A DNA stretch of 64,000 nucleotides from Candidatus Kirkpatrickella diaphorinae (GTDB taxonomy: Bacteria; Pseudomonadota; Alphaproteobacteria; Acetobacterales; Acetobacteraceae). Position 1 is the first letter of the stretch; each line of letters starts with the position of its first letter. Location: positions 1,290,001-1,354,000 of the forward strand of contig NZ_CP107052.1 in the NCBI RefSeq assembly GCF_025736875.1, read 5' to 3'. Shown in pieces: positions 56,278-64,000 of the stretch. Below the pieces are notes generated by a model. It made no database searches. It saw only the letters and a list, made by a program, of their open reading frames with translations, and was not told the origin of the DNA. The position numbers were made by a program, and so were the translations under genes.

Positions 56278-57819
56278 TCAAGCATCATCCCCGGCTTTGT
56301 CGGAAGGTGCGGCTTCCGTGCCGTCCTCAAACCAATGGGCGCGTGCTGACATGATAATCGCATTCGCGTCTTCAAGGCTGAAGGAGTCGGCGCCGAGAAT
56401 TTCGATAAGCTCATCACCGGCGAGGTCCGCCAGGTCATCAAGGGTTTTGACGCCCTTCTCACCCAGCGTGATCAGCATCGGGTTGGTGAAGACATCCAGC
56501 TCCACAATCGCATCCTCGACACCGAGGGCGCGGCGCTGTTCTTCGAGTGCCTGCTCACGTTGTGAAAGATGCTCTTCCGCGCGGCGCATCAGCTCCTCAG
56601 CGACGCTCTCATCAAAGCCCTCAATATTATTGAGTTCCTCAGGGTCCGTGTAGGCCAGTTCCTCAATGGAGTGATAGCCCTCCGTGACAAGCAGCCCTGC
56701 AATCACGTCATCCACATCAAGCGCATCCACAAAAAGCTGCGTGCGTTTGCGGAATTCCTCCTGACGCCGCTCGGATTCTTCCGCCTCGGTGAGGATATCA
56801 ATATCCCAGCGCGTCAATTGGCTTGCCAGGCGCACATTCTGCCCGCGGCGGCCAATCGCGAGGGAAAGCTGCTCATCCGGCACGACAACTTCGACACGCC
56901 CGGCTTCCTCATCGATGACGACTTTGGAGACTTCCGCCGGGGCCAGTGCATTGACGACAAATGTCGCCGCCTGAGGGCTCCAGGGGATGATGTCGATTTT
57001 CTCACCCTGCAATTCAGCAACAACTGCTTGAACACGGGACCCTCGCATACCGACACAGGCCCCGACCGGATCAATGGAGGCATCTTTGGAAATGACAGCC
57101 ATTTTCGCACGGGACCCAGGGTCACGCGCGACGGCTTTGATCTCGATTATGCCATCATAGATCTCAGGCACTTCCTGCGCAAAAAGCTTTGCCAGAAAGG
57201 CCGGGTGTGTCCGGCTGAGGAAGATCTGCGGCCCGCGCGGCTCATCACGCACATCATAAATATAGGCGCGCACCCGGTCGGAATTGCGGAAAGCTTCACG
57301 CGCGATCAGTTCATCGCGGCGCAACAGGGCTTCCGCATGGCCGATCTCGACCATGAGATTGCCGTATTCCGTCCGCTTGACGGTGCCATTGACGATTTCA
57401 CCCACGCGGTCTTTGAACTCATCATATTGGCGTTTGCGCTCATATTCACGCACACGCTGTACGATGACCTGCTTGGCTGTCTGCGCGGCAATACGTCCGA
57501 AATCAATCGGGGGGAGCGGGTCTACAATATGCTCACCCAATTTGATTTCGGGACGGAATTTCACGGCGATATGAAGCGCAATCTGCGTGTCTTCATTCTC
57601 AACCGTTTCAACAACTTCGGTCCAGCGGGACAAACGCACTTCACCGGTTTTACGGTCGATTGTCGCGCGGATGTCCTTCTCATGGCCATATTTAGCGCGA
57701 CCAGCCTTTTGGATGGCCTGTTCCATCGCTTCGAGGACTTCTTCTCGGTCGATGTTCTTTTCGCGCGATACGGCATCCGCGACTAAAAGCAGCTCAGGGC
57801 GTAAGACGGAAGTGTCCAT
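56278..57819 (-). CDS. nusA: Transcription termination/antitermination protein NusA
   Basis: 513 residues from ATG at 57819, with AGGA 9 bases upstream; a TTG one codon earlier is possible. N-domain (about 1-130) binds RNA polymerase, S1 domain (about 135-200; [13 protein letters not shown]), KH1 and KH2 ([17 protein letters not shown] and [14 protein letters not shown]), then two acidic helix-hairpin-helix repeats near 360-495 ([10 protein letters not shown] and [11 protein letters not shown]). Controls pausing, termination and rRNA antitermination. Confidence 0.97.
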   Translation of the reverse strand: MDTSVLRPELLLVADAVSREKNIDREEVLEAMEQAIQKAGRAKYGHEKDIRATIDRKTGEVRLSRWTEVVETVENEDTQIALHIAVKFRPEIKLGEHIVDPLPPIDFGRIAAQTAKQVIVQRVREYERKRQYDEFKDRVGEIVNGTVKRTEYGNLMVEIGHAEALLRRDELIAREAFRNSDRVRAYIYDVRDEPRGPQIFLSRTHPAFLAKLFAQEVPEIYDGIIEIKAVARDPGSRAKMAVISKDASIDPVGACVGMRGSRVQAVVAELQGEKIDIIPWSPQAATFVVNALAPAEVSKVVIDEEAGRVEVVVPDEQLSLAIGRRGQNVRLASQLTRWDIDILTEAEESERRQEEFRKRTQLFVDALDVDDVIAGLLVTEGYHSIEELAYTDPEELNNIEGFDESVAEELMRRAEEHLSQREQALEEQRRALGVEDAIVELDVFTNPMLITLGEKGVKTLDDLADLAGDELIEILGADSFSLEDANAIIMSARAHWFEDGTEAAPSDKAGDDA

Positions 57820-57878
57820 CAAAGCTGATCCTCAAACAGGGCGCTGCTGCGCCGGTGAAAAACACATAGGCGTGAGGG

Positions 57879-58466
57879 TTATTGCACCTTACGGCCTGGC
57901 TTGGAACCTTTACCCGGTTTGACCGGATTTAGTTTTGGAACACGTCGCGGGGCGGTTGCCGCATCCCCGTCACCTTCCGGCGCGGCTGTCGCCTCAATCA
58001 GCGCATCGGTCAGGACGAGACGCGCCTTGCGGACCTCCGTCAGCGGCAGAACCGCATCCTGGTCATTCTCCAGCCGTATAATGGCCGCATCATCCTTAAC
58101 GCCGATAATCACACCGGCAAAGCGTTTCCGCCCGTCAATGGGCGTATCCAGCTCAGCGCGCACCATATGGCCTGCGAAACGCGCCCAGTCTTTCGCCCGC
58201 GTCAAAGGGCGGTCGATCCCCGCTGAGGAGACTTCAAGCGTCCAGGCGCCGGGGATGGGGTCATCCACATCCAGTATGGCGCCGACAACGTGACTGATCT
58301 GCTCACAATCATCGACGGCGATCAAAGCGCCATCATGTCGATCCGCCATGATCTGGATCGTCGGCGTCTCACGCCCGAGAACCGCGACACGCACAAGGTC
58401 AAAACCCAGTTCCTCAAGCGCCGGCGTGATTTGCGCGGCGATGCGGCTTTCAAGGGCGTTATGCAT
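57879..58466 (-). CDS. rimP: Ribosome maturation factor RimP
   Basis: 195 residues from ATG at 58466 ([13 protein letters not shown]); longer in-frame reading would cross the terminator hairpin upstream. Needed for 30S assembly. [28 protein letters not shown] and [12 protein letters not shown] are family signatures. C-terminal 30 residues are a basic, Pro- and Gly-rich tail. First gene of the nusA-infB operon; nusA starts 59 bases on. Ribosome site is weak. Confidence 0.94.
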   Translation of the reverse strand: MHNALESRIAAQITPALEELGFDLVRVAVLGRETPTIQIMADRHDGALIAVDDCEQISHVVGAILDVDDPIPGAWTLEVSSAGIDRPLTRAKDWARFAGHMVRAELDTPIDGRKRFAGVIIGVKDDAAIIRLENDQDAVLPLTEVRKARLVLTDALIEATAAPEGDGDAATAPRRVPKLNPVKPGKGSKPGRKVQ

Positions 58467-58483
58467 ATAAATGTTATTTGCCA

Positions 58484-58513
58484 AAACAAAAAAGGCGGCC
58501 CGCGAAGGCCACC
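58484..58513 (-). terminator. Terminator-like hairpin in the rimP leader
   Basis: On the minus strand GGTGGCC, loop TTCGCG, GGCCGCC (7 pairs), then TTTTTTGTTTT. It lies 18 bases upstream of the rimP start and no gene on that strand ends ahead of it. It may end a short leader RNA or work as an attenuator of the operon. Confidence 0.75.
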
Positions 58514-58698
58514 CCCCGAGACGTTGAGCGGAAGATGATAGTGTGAATAAGCGCTTACTTATGTCATTTATGTCATGAATGCAAGCCGGATAAATAAGGG
58601 CCTGGCTTGATCGAACCCTGATAAATGCGTCACATGGTGCGCCACAGGCTGACGCTTCCGGAGCCCGCACCGGTTAAAAGATTTTACAGGGAAACGAC

Positions 58699-59361
58699 AT
58701 GGTGGAAAGTGATCCACACCATCGGCGCGATGGTACGGCACCCTGCGCGCCAAAGCCCCAGCCGCAGGAAGTTTGTCGAGAGCGCGACGATCCGGCGCCC
58801 GGGAGGCACTTTAATTTCCGGGGGTGGGTCCCGTTCGGCCTGATCGGCGCCCTTATTATAATCGGGTTCGGCGCGCATCACTTTCGCGACAATGGACAAG
58901 GCCTTGTCCCGACTCAGAACCGCCTCCCGGATGCGCGGAAGCTCGCGACACAGCCCGATCCATCGATCCCGACCCTCCCCCTTAGCGCAATCGCGGAACG
59001 GGATGTGCCCGCCGCGCTCAAGCAAATTTCCATGTCCCTGACTGAAAAAGACAGGCTGCGTATCGCGCTTAAGCGGGAAGATAAGCGCCTCGTCATCATG
59101 CCTTTGGGCATATTGGCCGGCAAACCCGGCGCTTTTCTGACAATTTCGAGCGCTGGATTTACCCAGAATATCCTGCTCGGCAAAGAGGCGCAGCAGATCA
59201 TTCTGCCCATTGATCGTTACGGAGAGATTAAGATCAGTATCTTGCAGGATGAGGGCCCGACGGGATTGACGCTGGGCGTCGGCACGATTTACGGCGTCTC
59301 TCCCATTGCGCCACTCTTTGCGCGGGGTGATACGGCGCTGCTAACTGTGATCGTGCAATGA
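58699..59361 (+). CDS. Single-pass membrane protein of unknown function (220 aa)
   Basis: ATG at 58699 with AGGGA 7 bases upstream. The first 42 residues are polar, rich in Pro, Arg and His, with two Cys (16 and 26). One membrane helix at about 43-60 (WVPFGLIGALIIIGFGAH) is followed by about 160 residues probably outside the cytosol, rich in short beta-strand-like segments (RLVIMPLGILAG, FLTISSAGFTQNILLG, EIKISILQDEGPTGLTLGVG). No enzyme motif seen. On the same strand as the AAA+ gene 200 bases on; divergent from rimP. Not recognised as a known family. Confidence 0.7.
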   Translation: MVESDPHHRRDGTAPCAPKPQPQEVCRERDDPAPGRHFNFRGWVPFGLIGALIIIGFGAHHFRDNGQGLVPTQNRLPDARKLATQPDPSIPTLPLSAIAERDVPAALKQISMSLTEKDRLRIALKREDKRLVIMPLGILAGKPGAFLTISSAGFTQNILLGKEAQQIILPIDRYGEIKISILQDEGPTGLTLGVGTIYGVSPIAPLFARGDTALLTVIVQ

Positions 59362-59506
59362 AAAGCGGGGGCATGATGGAGAAACCCGACCGCGTAGAGA
59401 GAGGCGCTGGGTGCGAATTGAGAACCATCGCCCCTTGCACCATGGTGAAAAAAGATTAATGCTTGCAACTGGCGGCTTTTCGGTTGAAATTGGCGATGTC
59501 CGAAAC

Positions 59507-59522
59507 GTCACTTAAAAGTGAC
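59507..59522. promoter_or_regulatory. Palindrome upstream of the AAA+ gene
   Basis: GTCACTT-AA-AAGTGAC, a perfect 7-base inverted repeat with a 2-base spacer, 39 bases ahead of the start codon. Size and symmetry suit a dimeric regulator site. The 13-mer CGAAACGTCACTT at its left edge also occurs at 46780-46792. Confidence 0.5.
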
Positions 59523-59560
59523 AGAGGGTCAAAATTCGTCATGTTGCCACGCCCGCAAAG

Positions 59561-60829
59561 ATGAAAAATCTTTTGCCTCTCCTCAACCGGCTGATGCCGG
59601 TGATGATGCCGATCCTGATCATCCTTCTGACGCTTCAGGCGTTGATGTCATTGCACATCTCGCTGGACGGCATCATTCAGACGTTGGGACGTGCACGGGC
59701 ATTTTACGGCCCGATCGCGCTGCTTTTCGGCGTCATGGCCCTGAGTGGCTTTTTTTTCGACCGTCATGCCACGAAGCGTGCCAGAAGGGGGCTGCGACGG
59801 AAGAGGGGAATTTTCATGGATGTTCTCGCCCGCCTTACCAATCGCAAAGCGCTGGAGGAAATGCTCGCGCAGGAGCAGAAAGAGGCGCTGATCGATGCGG
59901 ATGAACTCGCCGCCGGCCTGCGTGCCCGCGTCATTGGCCAGGATGCTGTCTGCGAAGATATCGCGCAGCAATTGCGCCGCCGCCTTGCCCTGCATATTCG
60001 CGGCAAACCGGTTGGGATTTTTCTGCTGGCCGGGCCACCGGGGACGGGCAAAACCTATCTCGCCAAACAGGTGGCACGCCAATTGGGGCGGAAATTGCTG
60101 CATTTCGACATGACGCAAATGTCCAACGCCTTTGCCGCGACCCAGCTTTTCGGGTCGCCCAAAGGCTATGTCGGCTCCGACTCCTTCGGTAAATTGACGG
60201 GCGGGTTGAAGGAATTTCCCGATAGCGTCGTTTTGCTGGATGAAATCGAAAAAGCGCACCCGGATGTCTTCAAAAAATTCCTCACGGCCTGGAATGATGG
60301 CCATGTGACGGAAGCTTCCACGGGTGAACAAGTCTCCACGACACGCGCCATTTTTATTCTGACGTCAAATATTGCAACGGAGGAATTGACCGAGATCGCT
60401 CAGAATTTCGAAGGCGACCCCGACCGGATGCGCGCCGAATCGACTGAGACGCTGCGCAAGGCGGGTTTCGCGCCGGAGATCCTCAATCGACTGGATCGGA
60501 TTTTCGTCTTCCGTCGGCTTGAAGGGCTCGACCTTGCCCGGGTCGCGGCACTGGAAATCGAAATTATGATCGATGGTTACGGCTTGCGCGTCGAGCCCGG
60601 CGGGATTGATCCCGCTTTATTGTTCCAGATCATGCAGCGGCAACAGAAAATCGGCTCCGGCGCGTCAGCGCGTGACCTTGTGCGTTCCATTGAAGACATG
60701 ATCAGTGAAACGCTGATTATTGCCCGCCAGGGAGGCGCCACACTTGTCCGCCTCGTCTCCTCCCAGGATGGCGTCAAAGCTGAAGTGACGGCGGAGTCCG
60801 AGAGTACGCGCAGCCGCCTCTCGAATTGA
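59561..60829 (+). CDS. Membrane-anchored Clp-like AAA+ ATPase (422 aa)
   Basis: Two N-terminal membrane helices (about 11-30 and 48-66), then a basic patch RHATKRARRGLRRKR facing the cytosol. From about 115 a single AAA+ module resembles the second ring of ClpA/ClpB: VIGQDAV, Walker A GPPGTGKT at 158-165, pore loop KGYVGSD (201-207), Walker B VVLLDEIEKAHPD with D227 and E228, sensor 1 in LTSN (N270), arginine finger FAPEILNRLD (R310) and a sensor-2-like GASARDLVRS. No ClpP-docking loop or protease domain. Probably a membrane-tethered unfoldase or remodelling ring. Followed after 28 bases by another membrane protein gene. The family role is unknown to me. Confidence 0.88.
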   Translation: MKNLLPLLNRLMPVMMPILIILLTLQALMSLHISLDGIIQTLGRARAFYGPIALLFGVMALSGFFFDRHATKRARRGLRRKRGIFMDVLARLTNRKALEEMLAQEQKEALIDADELAAGLRARVIGQDAVCEDIAQQLRRRLALHIRGKPVGIFLLAGPPGTGKTYLAKQVARQLGRKLLHFDMTQMSNAFAATQLFGSPKGYVGSDSFGKLTGGLKEFPDSVVLLDEIEKAHPDVFKKFLTAWNDGHVTEASTGEQVSTTRAIFILTSNIATEELTEIAQNFEGDPDRMRAESTETLRKAGFAPEILNRLDRIFVFRRLEGLDLARVAALEIEIMIDGYGLRVEPGGIDPALLFQIMQRQQKIGSGASARDLVRSIEDMISETLIIARQGGATLVRLVSSQDGVKAEVTAESESTRSRLSN

Positions 60830-60857
60830 AGATTTTGCCCCCACGGAGTTTTGCGTC

Positions 60858-61751
60858 GTGCAACAACTGAAAGACCTCTGGCACCGCGCATTTTTATGGC
60901 GCCTGACGATTTACGCTTTCGTCTTCTGCCTCGCCCTCGCGATCATCTTCCCGGCTTCATGGCTGCACGGTGGTGTCCCCTGGGGGTCCGACACTGAAAA
61001 ATCAGGTCATCAGGAACAACCCGCGGCACAGAAGGGGGCGGCACCAGCTTCACCGGATGAGCTTGCCAGTATCTCAGGCAGTATCCCCTTCGCCGGGCAC
61101 CGCATCCCCCTGCCTGTCGGAACATGGCACCCGCTTGTTGCAGCCAATGGCGGACTTCAGGGCTCTCAGGAAGTTCTCTCCCTCGTGCGGATTGATCAGA
61201 ATATCGTGACGGGTGTCATCATGCTGGCTGCGGACACGCGTCCCCTTACCCGCACGGCGCTTGAGAGTGAGTTTAATTTATGTGACGGGACCGGCAATTA
61301 CGTTTCACAATCGTCGAAAGTAACGTCACCTGACGGCACGAAGGAATGCTGGTATCTCGCGCCGTCCAAAACATCTCATCGCTCAGGACCACAGGACTTC
61401 CCCGCCATCATTGGTGATGAGCTGGACCGCCTCGGCATACCCTACCCGGCCTTGTTCGTGCAGGCCCGATGGGTTTACGCGGCGCCCGGCACGACGGGCA
61501 CCTGGTACCCCACCGTGATGTCGATCTTCCTCGCGCCGAATGAGTCGGGGTCTCTTCGCCTTATCGCGCCCCTCTCCTCCTGGAACGTGCGGAACTTTGC
61601 GGCTGACCGCACGGTACGAAGCTTTATCGGGCGGACGCAATCCTGGTTTGATAAGTGGGTCATCATTTTACGCAACGCTATGGAAAACGGCATGGCGGGC
61701 CCGAATCTGCCCATGCGTCGGGAGAACAGAGACCCAGCCTACCCGGCCTGA
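60858..61751 (+). CDS. Single-pass membrane protein of unknown function (297 aa)
   Basis: GTG at 60858 with GGAG 10-11 bases upstream. One membrane helix at about 13-34 (LWRLTIYAFVFCLALAIIFP), a linker rich in Gln, Pro and Ala, then a domain of about 220 residues with two or three Cys (EFNLCDG, KECWYLAP) that may be periplasmic. WVYAAPGTTGTWYPTVMSIF and SSWNVRNFAADRTVRSFIG look like conserved-core segments. No family recognised. Starts 28 bases after the AAA+ gene, so almost surely co-transcribed. Convergent with the ABC transporter. Confidence 0.75.
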   Translation: MQQLKDLWHRAFLWRLTIYAFVFCLALAIIFPASWLHGGVPWGSDTEKSGHQEQPAAQKGAAPASPDELASISGSIPFAGHRIPLPVGTWHPLVAANGGLQGSQEVLSLVRIDQNIVTGVIMLAADTRPLTRTALESEFNLCDGTGNYVSQSSKVTSPDGTKECWYLAPSKTSHRSGPQDFPAIIGDELDRLGIPYPALFVQARWVYAAPGTTGTWYPTVMSIFLAPNESGSLRLIAPLSSWNVRNFAADRTVRSFIGRTQSWFDKWVIILRNAMENGMAGPNLPMRRENRDPAYPA

Positions 61752-61793
61752 AAAACGGCTTCTGTAGCTGACGACATTGGTGGGACCGTCTTT

Positions 61794-63299
61794 TCAGTGG
61801 TGATGGCTGTGATGGGCCAACATGAAGCGACCGAGGCGCTTTTCCGCATAACGGGCCAAGCGCACAAAAGGTAAACCCAATAGAAGATACGCGCCGCCGA
61901 TCAGCAGACCAATCCCGAAATAATCATAATAAGTGGATGAGAGTCGGATATATGTCTGACTTAATTCCGTCAGGGTGATGACGCTGACGAGCGATGAATC
62001 CTTAAGCAGCGAGATGAAATCATTGGTCATGACAGGCACAACCGTGCGGAAAGCCTGTGGCACAATGACGAGGCGCACAGCGTCGAGCCGCGTCATATTC
62101 AGCGCGATCGCCGCCTCCATCTGGCCCTGAGATACGGACATCAGCCCGGCTCGATAATTTTCCGCCTCATAGGCCGCGTAATTGAGCCCCAAAGCCACGA
62201 CACCGGCCAGGAAAGGTGAGAGATTAACCCCAAATCGCGGCAGACCATAAAAAATAAGAAGGATCTGAATCAATAAGGGTGTGCCCCGCACAACCTCAAT
62301 ATACACGCCCGCGCAAAATTTGAGGGGGCTGCTCCCATAATGACGCATCAGCGCCAGAAGAACGCCCAGAGACACCGCGATCAGCATCGCCGCGGCTGAA
62401 ACCGCCAATGTCAGCCACGCCCCGTGCAGAATAAGGGGAAGAAACCCGGCATAAAGTTCAAGTCGGTCAATCCACCCCCCACGATCCGCCATCGCCAGGC
62501 GATAGCGGTCCCACTCGACAGGGGCGATATTCTGCTCCGTCTCATCACCGGTGAAGGCCGCCATTTGCGGCGTCCAAAGGTTCCAGCGGCCGAGGATACG
62601 TTGCAATGTGCCGTCTGCCATCATGTCGGAAAGGGCGCGATCCACCCGGTCGCGCATCGCGTAATCGCCTTTCCGCATGGCGATGCCGTAATGGACCGTA
62701 CCGATCTGCTTGCCGACGAGCTTCAGATCATCAGAAAGCGCGCCATAATAGACGGCGATCGGCGCATCCACGAGCAATGCATCAAGCCGCTTATTGCGCA
62801 GATCGGAGACCGCATTTGTCTCCTCCATATAGGTGCGGATAGCGATATCGCTGGAGTCACGCAAAAGACGTTCCGCATAAGTGCCACGGATCGTACCCAC
62901 CACATGGCCACGCAGGGCTTCCAGATTATCGAGCCCCGACTGCCCCTTGCGCACCACAATGCGCTCTCCCGTCTGGTAATAAGGGCGGGAAAACAGGACG
63001 GCGTCCTCATGCTCCGGCGTGATCTCGATCCCGTCAACGACGAGGCGATACAGGCCGCGCTGCAAACCGGGGATCAACCCATCCCAGTCATTCTGCACAA
63101 ATTTGGGCGTGACATTCAGCCGATGCCCAACCTCGCGCATAATGTCGAATTCAAAACCCTGCATTCTGGATTGGGAAGCCGGGTCATGAAACACGTAGGG
63201 GACATTCGCCTCCCCATCCGAAGCCCATAATAAAGTGCCCCGCGCCGCGGCGGGGGTGATCATCATTATAAAAGTCAGGAGGGAAATCAGCCAGCGCAT
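61794..63299 (-). CDS. Amino acid ABC transporter, fused substrate-binding protein and permease
   Basis: 501 residues from ATG at 63299 (a GTG one codon earlier is possible). Signal peptide to about residue 20, then a family 3 solute-binding domain (about 22-265): YVFHDPASQ, GFEFDIMREVG, DGIEITPEHEDAVLFSRPY. After a linker comes a HisM-type permease (about 285-495) with three or more helices, the opening HGAWLTLAVSA, VVRGTPLLIQILLIFYG and the cytosolic EAA loop near QGQMEAAIALNM. C-terminal end is His-rich (HHSHHH). Overlaps the ATPase gene stop. Imports a polar amino acid; which one is not evident. Confidence 0.93.
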   Translation of the reverse strand: MRWLISLLTFIMMITPAAARGTLLWASDGEANVPYVFHDPASQSRMQGFEFDIMREVGHRLNVTPKFVQNDWDGLIPGLQRGLYRLVVDGIEITPEHEDAVLFSRPYYQTGERIVVRKGQSGLDNLEALRGHVVGTIRGTYAERLLRDSSDIAIRTYMEETNAVSDLRNKRLDALLVDAPIAVYYGALSDDLKLVGKQIGTVHYGIAMRKGDYAMRDRVDRALSDMMADGTLQRILGRWNLWTPQMAAFTGDETEQNIAPVEWDRYRLAMADRGGWIDRLELYAGFLPLILHGAWLTLAVSAAAMLIAVSLGVLLALMRHYGSSPLKFCAGVYIEVVRGTPLLIQILLIFYGLPRFGVNLSPFLAGVVALGLNYAAYEAENYRAGLMSVSQGQMEAAIALNMTRLDAVRLVIVPQAFRTVVPVMTNDFISLLKDSSLVSVITLTELSQTYIRLSSTYYDYFGIGLLIGGAYLLLGLPFVRLARYAEKRLGRFMLAHHSHHH

Positions 63300-64000
63300 C
63301 ACAGAAATGTCCGCAGAAACCGCCGGGTGCGGGCATCTTCCGGCCGGGCAAACATAATGTCCGGATCACCGGCCTCAATAATATGTCCCCCATCCATAAA
63401 CAGGACACGATCTGACGCCGCACGCGCGAAACGCATATCGTGCGTGACCACAATCTGGGTCATTCCCTCATCATCAAGCGCGCGCATGACCTGCAGCACC
63501 TCCTCTGCAAGTTCCGGGTCGAGCGCGGATGTCGGCTCATCATAAAGGATCACATCGGGCTTCATCGCCATGGCGCGGGCAATCGCCGCGCGCTGCTGCT
63601 GGCCACCTGACAAAGTGGAGGAATAGCGCGACATGGCATGGCCAAGCCCGACTTTAACGAGCAATTCCTCTGCTACGGATCGGGCATCCTGAAAGGACAT
63701 TTTCTTGACGACACGCGGGGCGAGCATGACGTTATCCAGCACCGTGCGATGCGGAAATAAATTGAATGATTGAAAGACCATCCCGACATGCGCCCGCAAG
63801 GCATGAGCCTGGCGCTCATCCTCACGCGTCCATCGGGATGCGGCGTTGCGATCAACCGCAACGCCCTGCACGCGGATTCTGCCACGATCCGGCACTTCCA
63901 GAAGGTTAAGGCAACGTAAAAAAGTGGATTTACCGCACCCGGACGGGCCGATAATGCTGACGAGTTCCCCCTTCGTGACGGAGAGGGAAACGTCATGCAA
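63299..64000 (-). CDS. Amino acid ABC transporter ATP-binding protein, 5' end beyond window
   Basis: 234 codons visible, probably lacking only the first few residues. Walker A GPSGCGKST, Q-loop FQSFNLFPH, signature LSGGQQQR, Walker B VILYDEPTSALD and H-loop VTHDM are all intact, and the sequence is of the GlnQ/HisP type (PAAT family). Energises the fused binding-protein/permease encoded next, with which it overlaps by a few bases. Confidence 0.94.
   Translation of the reverse strand: MHDVSLSVTKGELVSIIGPSGCGKSTFLRCLNLLEVPDRGRIRVQGVAVDRNAASRWTREDERQAHALRAHVGMVFQSFNLFPHRTVLDNVMLAPRVVKKMSFQDARSVAEELLVKVGLGHAMSRYSSTLSGGQQQRAAIARAMAMKPDVILYDEPTSALDPELAEEVLQVMRALDDEGMTQIVVTHDMRFARAASDRVLFMDGGHIIEAGDPDIMFARPEDARTRRFLRTFL

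Noticed and set aside
58467-58670. 68-residue N-terminal extension of RimP
   Set aside because: Crosses the terminator hairpin and does not resemble the family; RimP starts at MHNALESR.

Overview
The window looks like a chromosomal stretch of an alphaproteobacterium, most likely an acetic acid bacterium or close relative (Acetobacteraceae, Rhodospirillales). The inference rests on moderately high GC, the alphaproteobacterial form of DksA that has lost most zinc cysteines, a FYDLN-acid (TIGR02300-type) protein, the ffs-dnaX-ybaB-recR block, a CP4-type (class II) EPSP synthase, and the gene order rimP-nusA-ylxR-infB-rbfA-truB-rpsO-pnp. Genus cannot be fixed by eye. Most genes are conserved core genes; I see no CRISPR array, insertion sequence, prophage or integrase.

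Layout. 1-6011: two very large, translationally coupled glycosyltransferases on the minus strand (the first runs off the left edge), preceded by about 800 bases without a convincing gene. 6773-10707: aroA-cmk-rpsA (minus), with a structured rpsA leader and a strong terminator. 11003-13855: a FYDLN-acid protein, an exported chorismate-lyase-like protein with no normal start codon, and a GT92-type glycosyltransferase. 13895-20754: pteridine-reductase-like SDR, recR, ybaB, dnaX, the SRP RNA gene ffs, gamma-glutamyltranspeptidase and methionine aminopeptidase. 20984-25292: a D,D-carboxypeptidase divergent from clpS-clpA. 25528-29116: large-subunit catalase and an orphan alpha/beta-hydrolase with a possibly leaderless mRNA. 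29681-36140: a tiny membrane protein, tRNA-Thr, dksA, a sulfur-transfer operon (two tandem cysteine desulfurases, ferredoxin, mnmA, a glutathione transferase) and a divergent hydrolase. 36246-42523: tyrS, then rpe, a heparinase-II/III-like protein and a GT4 glycosyltransferase, and an RsmB-type methyltransferase. 42618-48750: YggS-family protein, kup with an apparent coupled leader peptide, hemW, a DUF1489 protein and a nitronate-monooxygenase-like protein. 48810-58466: the large translation/RNA operon from rimP to pnp. 58699-61751: three membrane-associated genes around a membrane-anchored Clp-like AAA+ ATPase. 61794-64000: a polar amino acid ABC transporter with binding protein and permease fused.

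How the parts work together. The 48.8-58.5 kb operon covers ribosome maturation (RimP, RbfA), transcription elongation (NusA), initiation (IF2), tRNA modification (TruB), S15 and RNA decay (PNPase). The sulfur operon probably moves cysteine sulfur to Fe-S clusters and through MnmA to tRNA 2-thiouridine. ClpS-ClpA form the N-degron adaptor and unfoldase. The glycosyltransferases at 1-6011, 11948-13855 and 37516-40271 point to an elaborate cell-surface polysaccharide.

The best candidate for an undescribed system is 58699-61751: a single-ring AAA+ ATPase with two N-terminal membrane helices, flanked by two one-pass membrane proteins of unknown fold, with a near-perfect palindrome just ahead of the ATPase gene. 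Other points of interest are irregular starts: a heparinase-like gene whose only in-frame start is ATT or a 1-base frameshift, the exported protein at 11.3 kb, the kup leader peptide, and the leaderless candidate at 27833.
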